Below, one piece after another: positions 25,787 through 33,024 of a stretch of 46,155 bases of DNA. The stretch covers positions 1 to 46,155 of the IMG/VR virus record IMGVR_UViG_3300043449_001372; one strand, 5' to 3'. Both the position numbers and the translations under genes were made by a program. Source of the DNA: a virus. The notes beneath the pieces were generated by a model. That model searched no databases. It saw nothing but the letters and a program-made list of their open reading frames with translations, and was not told the DNA's origin. Within the stretch, counting starts at the first letter, position 1. Each line of letters opens with the position of its first letter.

Positions 25787-26716
25787 ATGAGAAAGATTTT
25801 AGTTGCACTACTGCTTTGTGCTGGCGTAGCTCAGGCACAAACAGTTTATGATTCTAGTACCCTTGTGGATACAAATAATACTTCTGTTAGTACAAGTACA
25901 GTATCAACCACTAATAGTAGTTCTAGTACTAGCTCCAACACGAGTGATAGTACTGTAAACAGCACCAGTACAAATACTAATACCAATGTTAATACAAACA
26001 ACAATATTAATAGTGGTACTCAAACACTTAACAATAACAATGTTAACACCGGAACAATGACGTATAACAACAATAACGTCAACAGCGGTACACTAACGTA
26101 TAACAACAATAATGCTTCTACTAGTGCCAGCACTGCTGTTAATACAAACAATAACATTAATAGCGGTACCTTAACATATAATAACAATAACGTATCTGCT
26201 AGTACCGCAGTTAATCAAAATACAAGTACCGCAGTTAATCAAAACGTGCAGACTGGTGATATGACCAATCGTAATATAAACGATACTAATATAACACAGC
26301 GCGTTATTCAGCCTCCACCAACAGCTATTGCACCTACTATGATGAGTGGTGGTAATGCAGATCTTTGTAGCACAGGTACATCAGGCAGCGTACAAACTCA
26401 AATTTTTGGTGTAAGCGGTGGCGGTACTGTACGTGACTTAAACTGTGAGCGTTTAAAGTTATCTAAAACACTGTTTGATATGGGTATGAAAGTAGCGGCT
26501 GTAGCTACTATGTGCCAAGATCGTCGCGTGTTTGATGCTATGATGGCAGCAGGTACACCTTGTCCTTACGAAGGTAAAATCGGCGAAACTGCTCGCGCAT
26601 CATGGGAAGCTAATCCTAGCAAACTACCAAAGCCAGACGAGGTAAAAACAGATGATACTTATAAGAAACTTGGTATTGGTGCTTTGTTGGGTGCTATTAT
26701 TTTTAAAGCCTTCTAA
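25787..26716 (+). CDS. Secreted Asn/Ser/Thr-rich repeat protein, unknown function
   Basis: A 309-residue protein with a Sec signal peptide (MRKILVALLLCAGVAQA, cleavage near 17). Residues about 25-165 are low-complexity Asn/Thr/Ser, with repeats of NSGTLTYNNNN type. The C-terminal domain (about 185-290) has four Cys (LC, NC, MC, PC contexts), possibly two disulfides. A short hydrophobic end (KKLGIGALLGAIIFKAF) could be a membrane anchor. AGGAG precedes the ATG, one base after the endolysin stop. Its last 65 bases overlap the next gene in another frame. No family recognised. It heads an envelope-directed cassette. Confidence 0.65.
   Translation: MRKILVALLLCAGVAQAQTVYDSSTLVDTNNTSVSTSTVSTTNSSSSTSSNTSDSTVNSTSTNTNTNVNTNNNINSGTQTLNNNNVNTGTMTYNNNNVNSGTLTYNNNNASTSASTAVNTNNNINSGTLTYNNNNVSASTAVNQNTSTAVNQNVQTGDMTNRNINDTNITQRVIQPPPTAIAPTMMSGGNADLCSTGTSGSVQTQIFGVSGGGTVRDLNCERLKLSKTLFDMGMKVAAVATMCQDRRVFDAMMAAGTPCPYEGKIGETARASWEANPSKLPKPDEVKTDDTYKKLGIGALLGAIIFKAF
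25970..26250 (+). repeat. Degenerate AAC/AAT-rich coding repeats
   Basis: Tandem, imperfect copies coding for INSGT(L/Q)T(Y/L)NNNN blocks. The block AATAATGTTAATAGTGGTAC-like core recurs about four times with synonymous changes. The repeats sit inside the secreted protein gene and could expand or contract by slippage. Confidence 0.6.
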
Positions 26717-28214
26717 TGCAGAGCTAGTAACTGTACCACTAGAAAACGGATTATCAGTTACTGTTTCAACCGGAACTACAGCTCCTGCACTACAAAACTT
26801 GTACACCAACCCACTGGCTACTGACATAACCATGGGTGATGACAGCAATCAGCGCGTTCCACTCCAGTTTCAGTTTCCATTTTATAACAAAACATTCACA
26901 GAATCTTGGATGTACTCTAACGGTGCAATAAGTTTTACTGGCAGTAATGCTCCAGGCGGTTTTTGTTGTGGTGGACAAGACTTAACACAACTACGAGATC
27001 CAGCCTATAATTACTCTATTGTACCCCTATGGACTGATTTGATAGCGATACAAGGCGGCAAGCATTATACATTGGGCACGCCATCTAGTCAAACTTACGG
27101 GTGGTACGGCGTTAGTGAGTACTTTGACCCTACTAAGCGTAGTTCGTTTGAAGTTACTATTAACAGCAGTGGTTATGTTAATACAACATTTTCAGGTGCT
27201 TTAGTTTCTTATCACCCCGTTACTAGCGGAATGATAGGAGATATAACAAAAGGTGAATATTACCAAAACTACTATGGTAATGGAATTAGTTCCGGCCCTT
27301 TTAGCTGGTCAGCAACAACCAGCGCTTATGATCCGTGTAAAGATAATCCACTAGCATCACCAAGCTGTTCCGGATTTTTGGAAGCTGCAGCAGCACTCTT
27401 GCCACCAACAGTAGCAGAAACTGTGCAAACCATAGCAGAGTCTGCAGCAGTACCAGACTCTGCTTCAAGTGTAGCAGCTGCTATCTCTAGTTTACCTGTT
27501 GTTAGTGCCAGTACTTTGGTTGTTACTGCATCACCTGTTAGTACACAAACGACAAAACCTGGAGTATCGCTATCACAAGTTCTACGTATAGTAGGAGCGG
27601 AACAGTCTAGACTAGCAAATGTGGAAAGGTCTGCGGCACAATCCGCAACAGATCAGGCAACTAAATTAGGTGAACAAGCAAGAACTACTGCAGAAACAGT
27701 TGCACTTGCATCTACACTATCCTCTTACGCTCAAAGTAGTCTAGGCAATAGTGTGGTTAATACCACAAAATTCACACAGCAAGATACCACAGCAAACACA
27801 ACAAATACTGGCAATAATCAATTTAATGTTGGCAGCACTGCAACAGCAAAAGCAAATTTGGTAACAGAAATAGAAGTTACACAACAAGAGTCAGTAACTT
27901 TTAGTGGTCGAAGTGTAATAACAGATTACTTAACAGAAAGTAATTTAAAACTATCTAGTATGCAAGAAACTACTCAGATTACTAACTCTGCAAGAGTTAG
28001 TGGTAGCAATAGTTTAGCTGCTGGTGTAGAAATAACAAGTATAGCAGTGATACCTACCGGATACTCTGCATATACTATTCAGCTTACAGACAGTAAGTTT
28101 TATGATCCTAAAGATATTTATAAAGGTCAGCAAACGGTAGATAATATTAGAGTTTTACGTGGATTAGGTTCTGATCAAAAACATCAAGAAATGATACAGA
28201 GCCAGTATAGATAA
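26652..28214 (+). CDS. Secreted protein with nidogen (NIDO)-like N-terminal domain
   Basis: A 520-residue protein with a Sec signal peptide (1-23, ending KPSNA). Residues about 65-190 show FPFYNKTFTESWMYSNGAIS followed by VPLWTDL, the layout of extracellular NIDO-type domains, with a CC pair near 98 and two more Cys near 228 and 239. Residues 245-310 are Ala/Ser/Val-rich. Residues 305-360 look coiled (LRIVGAEQSRLANVERSAAQ). The rest is Thr/Gln-rich and ends in a charged segment. GAGGT lies about 8 bases before the ATG, inside the preceding gene. NIDO domains are usually adhesive. Role in a phage unknown. Confidence 0.6.
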   Translation: MILIRNLVLVLCWVLLFLKPSNAELVTVPLENGLSVTVSTGTTAPALQNLYTNPLATDITMGDDSNQRVPLQFQFPFYNKTFTESWMYSNGAISFTGSNAPGGFCCGGQDLTQLRDPAYNYSIVPLWTDLIAIQGGKHYTLGTPSSQTYGWYGVSEYFDPTKRSSFEVTINSSGYVNTTFSGALVSYHPVTSGMIGDITKGEYYQNYYGNGISSGPFSWSATTSAYDPCKDNPLASPSCSGFLEAAAALLPPTVAETVQTIAESAAVPDSASSVAAAISSLPVVSASTLVVTASPVSTQTTKPGVSLSQVLRIVGAEQSRLANVERSAAQSATDQATKLGEQARTTAETVALASTLSSYAQSSLGNSVVNTTKFTQQDTTANTTNTGNNQFNVGSTATAKANLVTEIEVTQQESVTFSGRSVITDYLTESNLKLSSMQETTQITNSARVSGSNSLAAGVEITSIAVIPTGYSAYTIQLTDSKFYDPKDIYKGQQTVDNIRVLRGLGSDQKHQEMIQSQYR

Positions 28215-28224
28215 GGAGCCAAAT

Positions 28225-28779
28225 ATGGCACAAGATTTAAACAAAAAAGTAGATGAGCTAGAGGCAGCCGCTAAAAAGTATGCCAGTAAAGATACTGTAA
28301 TTAGTATTGGTGGATACGAATTTACCCCTGCTAAGTTAATGGTTGCAGCTACGCTAGTATCATCAATACTAGGAGGCCTATATGGCACGTTTGAAGTATA
28401 TAAAGATTATACTGGCATGAAAAAGAAAATTGCAGAATATGTATCCCCTGATTTAACCGAAGTACATAAAAAACTAGCTGTTATTGAAGAAACTTCTACT
28501 AAAACAGGCGACTATACTCGTGATATTAAAAATGACTTAAAAACAGATATTCGTCGTAACGAAGCAGTTACAGAGCAAATTGAGCGTAGTGTTAAGCAAT
28601 CTCAGCGTGAAATGGATCAAGACATGAAATCTTTATCTAAAACTATTGAGAGCTCACTACAACGTACTCGTGACGATATGGATAAGCTAAAGCGCGATAC
28701 AGACATTAAGCTTGATCGTATTAATAAGTCTGTTGATGACAAGATTCAAAAAGCAATCGATAATCCACTGGCAAAATAA
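28225..28779 (+). CDS. Membrane-anchored long coiled-coil protein
   Basis: A 184-residue protein with one hydrophobic segment at about 35-54 (KLMVAATLVSSILGGLYGTF) and a highly charged coiled coil from about 75 to 175, rich in Lys, Asp, Arg and Glu. AAGGAG precedes the ATG. The N-terminal 30 residues are also charged, so topology is unclear. The architecture resembles membrane-tethered coiled-coil proteins near phage lysis genes, but no enzymatic motif is visible. It lies in the cassette of envelope-targeted genes, starting 11 bases after the NIDO-like gene. Confidence 0.6.
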   Translation: MAQDLNKKVDELEAAAKKYASKDTVISIGGYEFTPAKLMVAATLVSSILGGLYGTFEVYKDYTGMKKKIAEYVSPDLTEVHKKLAVIEETSTKTGDYTRDIKNDLKTDIRRNEAVTEQIERSVKQSQREMDQDMKSLSKTIESSLQRTRDDMDKLKRDTDIKLDRINKSVDDKIQKAIDNPLAK

Positions 28780-28780
28780 T

Positions 28781-29065
28781 ATGCATGACGATAAAAAGTT
28801 ATTTAAATGGGCAGCACTATTACTAGCCTTACCTCTAGCCTTGGCATTTTTTGGGCACGAACAGTTTCGTTATCCTTGCCAAGACCCTAAAAACTGGGAC
28901 AAAGAGTTTTGCCAAAAACCTGCGTGCGATGTAACCCGAACTTGTCCAGAGCATATATTCAAAGGGCAAAAAGACCCAAGGACTTTAACAAATGAATTTA
29001 CTCAACCTGTGGGACAAACTCCAACAGCATCTACACCGCCCAAAGGAGCCAACTGTGTCAAATAG
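28781..29065 (+). CDS. Small Cys-containing membrane-anchored protein
   Basis: A 94-residue protein with a hydrophobic segment at about 7-24 (LFKWAALLLALPLALAFFG) and a periplasmic-type tail with several Cys (YPCQDP, EFCQKPACDVTRTCPE, and NC near the end), enough for two disulfides. I chose ATG 28781, two bases after the preceding stop, over an in-frame ATG at 28712 that lies inside the preceding gene. Neither has a clear ribosome site. It overlaps the next gene (GTG 29055) by 11 bases. No family recognised. Confidence 0.55.
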   Translation: MHDDKKLFKWAALLLALPLALAFFGHEQFRYPCQDPKNWDKEFCQKPACDVTRTCPEHIFKGQKDPRTLTNEFTQPVGQTPTASTPPKGANCVK

Positions 29066-29507
29066 TTTTGTTTATACTGAAGATCAGCTAATGGCTCGTC
29101 TAAAGTTCTTTATTGGTATTTGTTTAGCACTAACACTTACTGGTATTGTATTTGTTGTGCTATACTCAATTATTTTTGTAACGCAGCCACTAAATGCCAT
29201 TAGTCCAATTGATCAAAAATTCTTTGAGTTAATTATTCCTATTGCTACATTTTTAACTGGTACACTAAGCGGTATTATGTTGGCTGGTGGTAGCAAAGAA
29301 GAAATGGAAATGAAAAAAGATCTGTTAAAGCAAGCACAAGAAAGTGCTAGTACTTATGCTAAGGCTAATCCACTGAAAATTGAGCCTACGCTTAGTGCGC
29401 CACTTCAAACAACTGCTGGATTTAACGGTACCACAGGGTACCATACAGAAATTATTTATATTAACGGCAAGCCAGCACCGGCACCTGCCCCTCAACCGGA
29501 GTTATAA
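29055..29507 (+). CDS. Two-segment membrane protein, holin candidate
   Basis: A 150-residue protein starting at GTG 29055, chosen because AAAGGAG lies 6 bases upstream. In-frame starts further upstream would overlap the previous gene more deeply. Hydrophobic segments lie at about 16-40 (LKFFIGICLALTLTGIVFVV) and 58-77. A charged, Lys/Glu-rich helix and a Pro/Ala-rich tail (PAPAPAPQPEL) follow. Two membrane segments with a charged tail, near spanin and endolysin genes, suit a holin, but no holin family is recognised. It could equally be a structural membrane component. Its stop overlaps the next start (TAATG). Confidence 0.55.
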   Translation: MSNSFVYTEDQLMARLKFFIGICLALTLTGIVFVVLYSIIFVTQPLNAISPIDQKFFELIIPIATFLTGTLSGIMLAGGSKEEMEMKKDLLKQAQESASTYAKANPLKIEPTLSAPLQTTAGFNGTTGYHTEIIYINGKPAPAPAPQPEL

Positions 29508-29692
29508 TGAAACCATTAATTTTAGCACTTGCCTTAACCCTGTTTGGCGCACCGCTTTTTGCTGCGGAAACAAAAAAAGTCTGCATAGATCAAACCGATG
29601 CCAAAACACAAAAAACCAAGCAAGTATGTAAAGACGTAAAAGTCCACAAAAAGCTTGAAGGCACTGTAGTGCCTGATAAAAAAGCTAAGTAA
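29507..29692 (+). CDS. Small secreted basic protein with two cysteines
   Basis: A 61-residue protein with a Sec signal peptide (1-19, ending LFA) and a 42-residue mature part rich in Lys with two Cys (KVC...KQVC) spaced for one disulfide. Coupled to the previous gene by TAATG. Small periplasmic proteins of this type are common but uncharacterised in phages. It is the last member of the envelope cassette, 10 bases before the phoH promoter. Confidence 0.6.
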   Translation: MKPLILALALTLFGAPLFAAETKKVCIDQTDAKTQKTKQVCKDVKVHKKLEGTVVPDKKAK

Positions 29693-29701
29693 AATTTATT
29701 A

Positions 29702-29730
29702 TTGACCACGCCGTGGTAATGTAGTATAAT
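29702..29730 (+). promoter_or_regulatory. Sigma-70-type promoter for phoH, inside a hairpin
   Basis: TTGACC (29702-29707), 17-bp spacer, TATAAT (29725-29730). The -10 lies in the loop of a 10-bp inverted repeat (29710-29719 and 29736-29745). Start would be near 29737, about 35 bases before the phoH ATG. Confidence 0.8.
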
Positions 29731-29752
29731 ATAGCTTACCACGGCATTTTTA
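29710..29752 (+). terminator. Inverted repeat overlapping the phoH promoter (terminator or operator)
   Basis: GCCGTGGTAA (29710-29719) pairs perfectly with TTACCACGGC (29736-29745), followed by ATTTTTAT. As RNA from upstream it could terminate the envelope cassette. As DNA it could be an operator straddling the -10. Confidence 0.65.
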
Positions 29753-29771
29753 TACACCAACAAGGAAATAC

Positions 29772-30530
29772 ATGGCAAGAAACAGCGGTAAAACTCATCG
29801 TACCTTTCCAGCAAAAAAGTCTAGTAATCGCCCAACACGAGCCGAACAAGCTCAGTGGCGAGAAGAAAAAGAGAGTGGGGCCGACCTAGCCCCACCACCT
29901 CGCAATTATACTTTCAAAGAAGTTAAGCCTTTAAATTATATTCAAGGTGAATACCTGGATGCAATTGAAAATGCTGAAATTATATTTGGTATTGGTAGCG
30001 CAGGTACTGGTAAGACATACATTGCAGCCAGCTATGCAGCAGGTGAGTTGTTCCATAAACGCGTCGATAAGATCATCCTAACACGACCAAACGTAGAAAC
30101 CGGCCGAGGCATGGGCTTTTTACCAGGTGAACTAGATGAGAAGTACGCGCCATACTTACAACCATTTGACCAAGTGTTTACACGTGCACTTGGAAAAGGG
30201 TTCTATGAGTATGCACTAAAAGCAAAAGACATTGACCCTAAACCGCTGGGGTTTATGCGTGGAGCAAGTTTTGAGAACTGCATTATCCTTGTTGATGAAG
30301 CTCAAAACCTAACTAAAACAGAATTTAAAATGTTATTATCACGTATTGGCAAAAACTGTAAGGTAATCCTTAGTGGTGATCCAAAGCAGACCGATATTTC
30401 AGACTCAGGCCTCCTAGACGCTACCAAGCGTTTAAGTGGTATTCCTGGCGTTGAGATTGTCAGCTTCCGTGATGAAGACATTGTACGTTCACAAATGTGT
30501 AAGCAAGTTATCTTAGCTTATAACAATTAA
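29772..30530 (+). CDS. phoH: PhoH-like ATPase
   Basis: A 252-residue P-loop NTPase of the PhoH family (ATPase/RNA-helicase-like fold, common in phages, role in infection unclear). Walker A GSAGTGKT at 75-82, the family motif LTRPNVETG at about 103-111, Walker B ILVDEAQN at about 172-179, and a sensor region VILSGDPKQTD at about 198-208. The first 45 residues are basic and disordered-looking. AAGGAA precedes the ATG. Driven by its own promoter. The next gene begins eight bases after its stop. Confidence 0.95.
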   Translation: MARNSGKTHRTFPAKKSSNRPTRAEQAQWREEKESGADLAPPPRNYTFKEVKPLNYIQGEYLDAIENAEIIFGIGSAGTGKTYIAASYAAGELFHKRVDKIILTRPNVETGRGMGFLPGELDEKYAPYLQPFDQVFTRALGKGFYEYALKAKDIDPKPLGFMRGASFENCIILVDEAQNLTKTEFKMLLSRIGKNCKVILSGDPKQTDISDSGLLDATKRLSGIPGVEIVSFRDEDIVRSQMCKQVILAYNN

Positions 30531-30537
30531 GGAATTT

Positions 30538-30918
30538 ATGGCAGAAACATATAAACCAACAGAAGGTATGGCTAGTGCAGCCCGTCGTGCACTAAAGTGG
30601 AAAGAAGAAGGCAAGCCCGGTGGTACGTTAGTTGGTTTAGCTCGCGCTAATCAACTAAAAGATCGTGAACCACTAAGTGCCAGTACCGTACTACGAATGT
30701 ACAGTTTTTTCTCACGCCACGAACCGGATAAAAAAGCCACTGGATTTAACAGTGGCGAAGAAGGTTTTCCAAGCAAAGGGCGAGTTGCCTGGGACTTGTG
30801 GGGCGGAGATGGTGGCTTTAGCTGGAGCCGTGAAAAACGCGATCAAATCATGCGTGAGCGTGAAGACGCCAAAGAACTGAACATTGTTGCTCAGCTAATG
30901 GGCACACTAGACGGCTAA
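30538..30918 (+). CDS. Conserved small phage protein of unknown function
   Basis: A 126-residue soluble protein with the patterns MASAARRALKWKEEGKPGGT, LSASTVLRMYSFFSRHEPDK and GRVAWDLWGGDGGFSWSREK. The RALxWxxE...SFFxRHE.DK...GRVAWDLWGGD signature recurs in diverse phage proteins, sometimes fused to head or DNA-handling proteins, but I know no assigned function. AAGGA precedes the ATG. It is co-directional with phoH and is the last + strand gene, ending just before a two-way terminator. Confidence 0.7.
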   Translation: MAETYKPTEGMASAARRALKWKEEGKPGGTLVGLARANQLKDREPLSASTVLRMYSFFSRHEPDKKATGFNSGEEGFPSKGRVAWDLWGGDGGFSWSREKRDQIMREREDAKELNIVAQLMGTLDG

Positions 30919-30921
30919 ACA

Positions 30922-30957
30922 AAAAGCCCCTGAACAGCAATGCTCAGGGGCTTTTAT
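30922..30957. terminator. Bidirectional terminator between convergent arms
   Basis: AAAAGCCCCTGA (30922-30933) pairs with TCAGGGGCTTTT (30944-30955). It has T-runs in both directions (TTTTATTTT on +, TTTTTG on -). It separates the rightward and leftward transcription arms. Confidence 0.9.
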
Positions 30958-30958
30958 T

Positions 30959-31396
30959 TTATAACTCCATTGAGGAGTAGAGCATCCAACCGTGTTTACG
31001 GTGTTCGTCAATGCGCTCACTTAAAAATGCACACAATCCATGTTCAGCATACTCTTCAGCAAGAGCATAAGCCGCTAGTAGTGTTTCGTGTACTTTTCCG
31101 TTGTCGACGTAAAGTACCCGTAGCATTTCATTTTTTGGTAACACTTCCAAAGTGTCTGTGATCGACGAGTGCTCTGATAGCTGTGTAAAGCTAGCAGGCA
31201 CATAACAACGTATAGCACGAACACGCTCAGCAAAATCATCAAGCTCATCGTCTACCTCGTCATAGATTTTTCCAAACAGTTCGTGATACTGTAAGAAATC
31301 TGGTCCAGTTACGTTCCAGTGAAAGTTTTCCGCTTTTACTAAAAACGCGTAAGTTGTTGCAAAGGCATTTTTCATTGCCAATTTTAGGTCTTCCAT
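30959..31396 (-). CDS. Dps/ferritin-like protein
   Basis: A 145-residue four-helix-bundle protein of the Dps type. The helix-A motif KAENFHWNVTGPDFLQYHEL (21-40) supplies the His pair (His26, His38). IYDEVDDELDDFAER (44-58) supplies the acidic ligands of the intersubunit ferroxidase site, so the iron-oxidising residues look intact. Dps dodecamers store iron, remove peroxide and can coat DNA. The C-terminus is short, without the Lys-rich tail used by E. coli Dps to bind DNA. AAGGAAAT precedes the ATG. It is the last gene of an operon starting at 33024. Confidence 0.85.
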   Translation of the reverse strand: MEDLKLAMKNAFATTYAFLVKAENFHWNVTGPDFLQYHELFGKIYDEVDDELDDFAERVRAIRCYVPASFTQLSEHSSITDTLEVLPKNEMLRVLYVDNGKVHETLLAAYALAEEYAEHGLCAFLSERIDEHRKHGWMLYSSMEL

Positions 31397-31405
31397 ATTA
31401 TTTCC

Positions 31406-31948
31406 TTATGTTGTCCACCAGTGGTTATTATTAAAAATCACACTAATAACTTGGTATGGTGTATTTAATGTAATTGAAGATACTCCGTTAATAAGTGCAG
31501 GAGCTTGTGGCTCTATGGTTAATTTGCGTGTACCTACAGGTGCTCCAAATTCTAGTTTAATTACATACTCAGTACCTGGTTCTACATCATAAGGTAAAGT
31601 TACAGTAGCGGCATCCAGCAAGTCAGCGCCTATATAGTAATCACTAGGGGTTGCAGTATAGTCTTGCACTATGGTTACTACTCTACGTGAGCAATTGCCA
31701 GGTGGTCCAGGCGGCCCTACTACTTGACCAGCATCTAACACAGTTCCATCACTTAGGGTAATCAGCAAATTACCTGGGTTGGGTGTGACTTCTGCCCCAA
31801 CTACGCTTACACCAGATGGTCCAGGCGGCCCAGGTACTGGTGCTCCACCAACCACACTGTTTATAAATAAATCATTATCTTCTATAGTTGGAGGTAGGGG
31901 CAGGTATGGTAGCATAGGCCAGCCAAACGGCATATATTGTTGTTGCAT
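31406..31948 (-). CDS. Collagen-like small virion-type protein
   Basis: A 180-residue protein. Short Gly-Pro-Pro runs at about 34-41 (PGPPGPSG) and 79-84 (GPPGPPG) flank a small beta segment. The remaining 90 residues (from about residue 90) form a beta-rich globular domain ending NNHWWTT, as in trimeric phage decoration or fibre-tip proteins. I start it at ATG 31948 because AGGAG (31955-31959) lies 6 bases upstream. A longer in-frame ATG at 31975 falls inside a terminator hairpin with no ribosome site. Sits between the glycine-rich gene and the Dps gene. Confidence 0.65.
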   Translation of the reverse strand: MQQQYMPFGWPMLPYLPLPPTIEDNDLFINSVVGGAPVPGPPGPSGVSVVGAEVTPNPGNLLITLSDGTVLDAGQVVGPPGPPGNCSRRVVTIVQDYTATPSDYYIGADLLDAATVTLPYDVEPGTEYVIKLEFGAPVGTRKLTIEPQAPALINGVSSITLNTPYQVISVIFNNNHWWTT

Positions 31949-31961
31949 AGCAATCTCCTGT

Positions 31962-31996
31962 AAAAAAGCCCCCACGACTTGTGGTCTTGGGGGCTT
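31962..31996 (-). terminator. Terminator or attenuator before the collagen-like gene
   Basis: AAGCCCCCA (31966-31974) pairs with TGGGGGCTT (31988-31996). On the - strand a run of six T follows (31967-31962). It lies between two same-direction genes with no promoter after it, so the collagen-like and Dps genes would need read-through. Confidence 0.8.
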
Positions 31997-32003
31997 AGAC
32001 TAA

Positions 32004-32918
32004 TTAACGAATGTTAGTATTAGTGTTAGTTGGGCTGGCGGTTAGTGTACCGCTTCCAACGTTGATTGCTTCGTTGTTACTACGAATATTTTGACCTAAA
32101 GTCCAGATTAGGTTAGCTAGCTGACCGTACTGAGCTTGTTGTTGCTGTTGCTGTTGCATTTGGTTGATGTTGTTTGTTGTGTTAACTTCAATACCACGTG
32201 TAGCTGTTGCTAGGTTATTTTGGCTACGTAACTCGATCAGTGCAGCATTAGCTTCACCTAATTGACGGTTTAGGGTAGCTTCGTACTGCTGTACTATCAG
32301 TGCACGAGTCTTATCACCATCGCTGCTAATATCTTTTGCTAGTTCATAACGGTTTTCCATTACGTTTTGCTGAATAGCGTTCTGACCTTGCATTAGTGCT
32401 ACGCTATTAGCATTGATAATGTCTTTTAGACCATCAACGCGTGCTGCTAGTGAGCTAGTAATGTTATTTAGCTGAGTTGTAATACCAAGAGTTTGAGTTG
32501 CTTGTGAGGCTTCCATAGCTGCTGTACTAACAGCCACAGACTTGTCTACTGCACCAATACCGGCCATTAAATCCATGTTAGCTTGGTTTTGCTCTGGTGG
32601 ATTACGTAAGACTGCACCAGCTACGCCTGCACCATCTCCGCCTAGTAAGTTTCCGCCGTTGCGTAGTAGGCTTCCTAGGATAAGACCTCCAATTAGGCCT
32701 CCGCCACTGCCGAACCCCAGACCGCCGTCTCCGCCGCCACCCATAATCATACTTGGTGTCATAATTTCTGCCATTTTAGGCTCCTTTAAAGTTTCTTTAA
32801 GTTGAGATGCTAGCTGCTTGTAATATTCGTCAGCAAAACTAGCTTGTTTTTTAAGCGCTTCCATAGCTTCTTCAGTTGCAGCTGAAGAAGCAGGTACGCT
32901 AGTCGTTGTATCATCCAT
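32004..32918 (-). CDS. Glycine-rich, helical protein of unknown function
   Basis: A 304-residue protein. Order: charged N-terminus (1-50), a Gly-rich hydrophobic stretch at about 55-95 (MIMGGGGDGGLGFGSGGGLI and GGLILGSLLRNGG), helical/coiled sequence (about 105-245) with regular Asn/Gln/Ala spacing, a Gln run (MQQQQQQQ) near 255 and a disordered Thr/Asn tail. ATG 32918 is chosen because AGGAAA lies 9 bases upstream. An in-frame ATG at 32963 has no ribosome site and lies within an inverted repeat. It could be a virion or ejected protein that touches membrane, but this is inference. No family recognised. Confidence 0.6.
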   Translation of the reverse strand: MDDTTTSVPASSAATEEAMEALKKQASFADEYYKQLASQLKETLKEPKMAEIMTPSMIMGGGGDGGLGFGSGGGLIGGLILGSLLRNGGNLLGGDGAGVAGAVLRNPPEQNQANMDLMAGIGAVDKSVAVSTAAMEASQATQTLGITTQLNNITSSLAARVDGLKDIINANSVALMQGQNAIQQNVMENRYELAKDISSDGDKTRALIVQQYEATLNRQLGEANAALIELRSQNNLATATRGIEVNTTNNINQMQQQQQQQAQYGQLANLIWTLGQNIRSNNEAINVGSGTLTASPTNTNTNIR

Positions 32919-32946
32919 GCTATATAATTTCCTGTACTGGATAGAT

Positions 32947-32990
32947 ATGATACTGCGTATCATTGCGCAGTTCTTAAAATTTAAGAACTG
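32947..32990. promoter_or_regulatory. Two perfect inverted repeats, operator candidates
   Basis: Repeat 1: 32968-32990, a 23-bp dyad with 11-bp arms (CAGTTCTTAAA and its complement) around a single A. Repeat 2: 32947-32963, ATGATAC and GTATCAT around TGC. Both lie at or just past the predicted - strand transcription start (about 32989), well placed to bind a repressor or to fold in the 5' leader. Confidence 0.55.
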
Positions 32991-32995
32991 ATATA

Positions 32996-33024
32996 ATTAT
33001 ACAACAGTTTATGAAACACCGCAA
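32996..33024 (-). promoter_or_regulatory. Leftward promoter for the glycine-rich/collagen/Dps operon
   Basis: On the - strand: TTGCGG (33024-33019), 17-bp spacer, TATAAT (33001-32996). A + strand TGATATAAT (32989-32997) overlaps it, so the region could fire in both directions. Confidence 0.65.

Noticed and set aside
25970-26250. CRISPR-like or tandem repeat array
   Set aside because: The repeats are degenerate, in frame and coding, without unique spacers of constant length.
28712-28780. Longer start for the gene at 28781
   Set aside because: It would overlap the preceding gene by 68 bases with no ribosome site and add a second unusual hydrophobic N-terminus. Kept the short form, though not certain.
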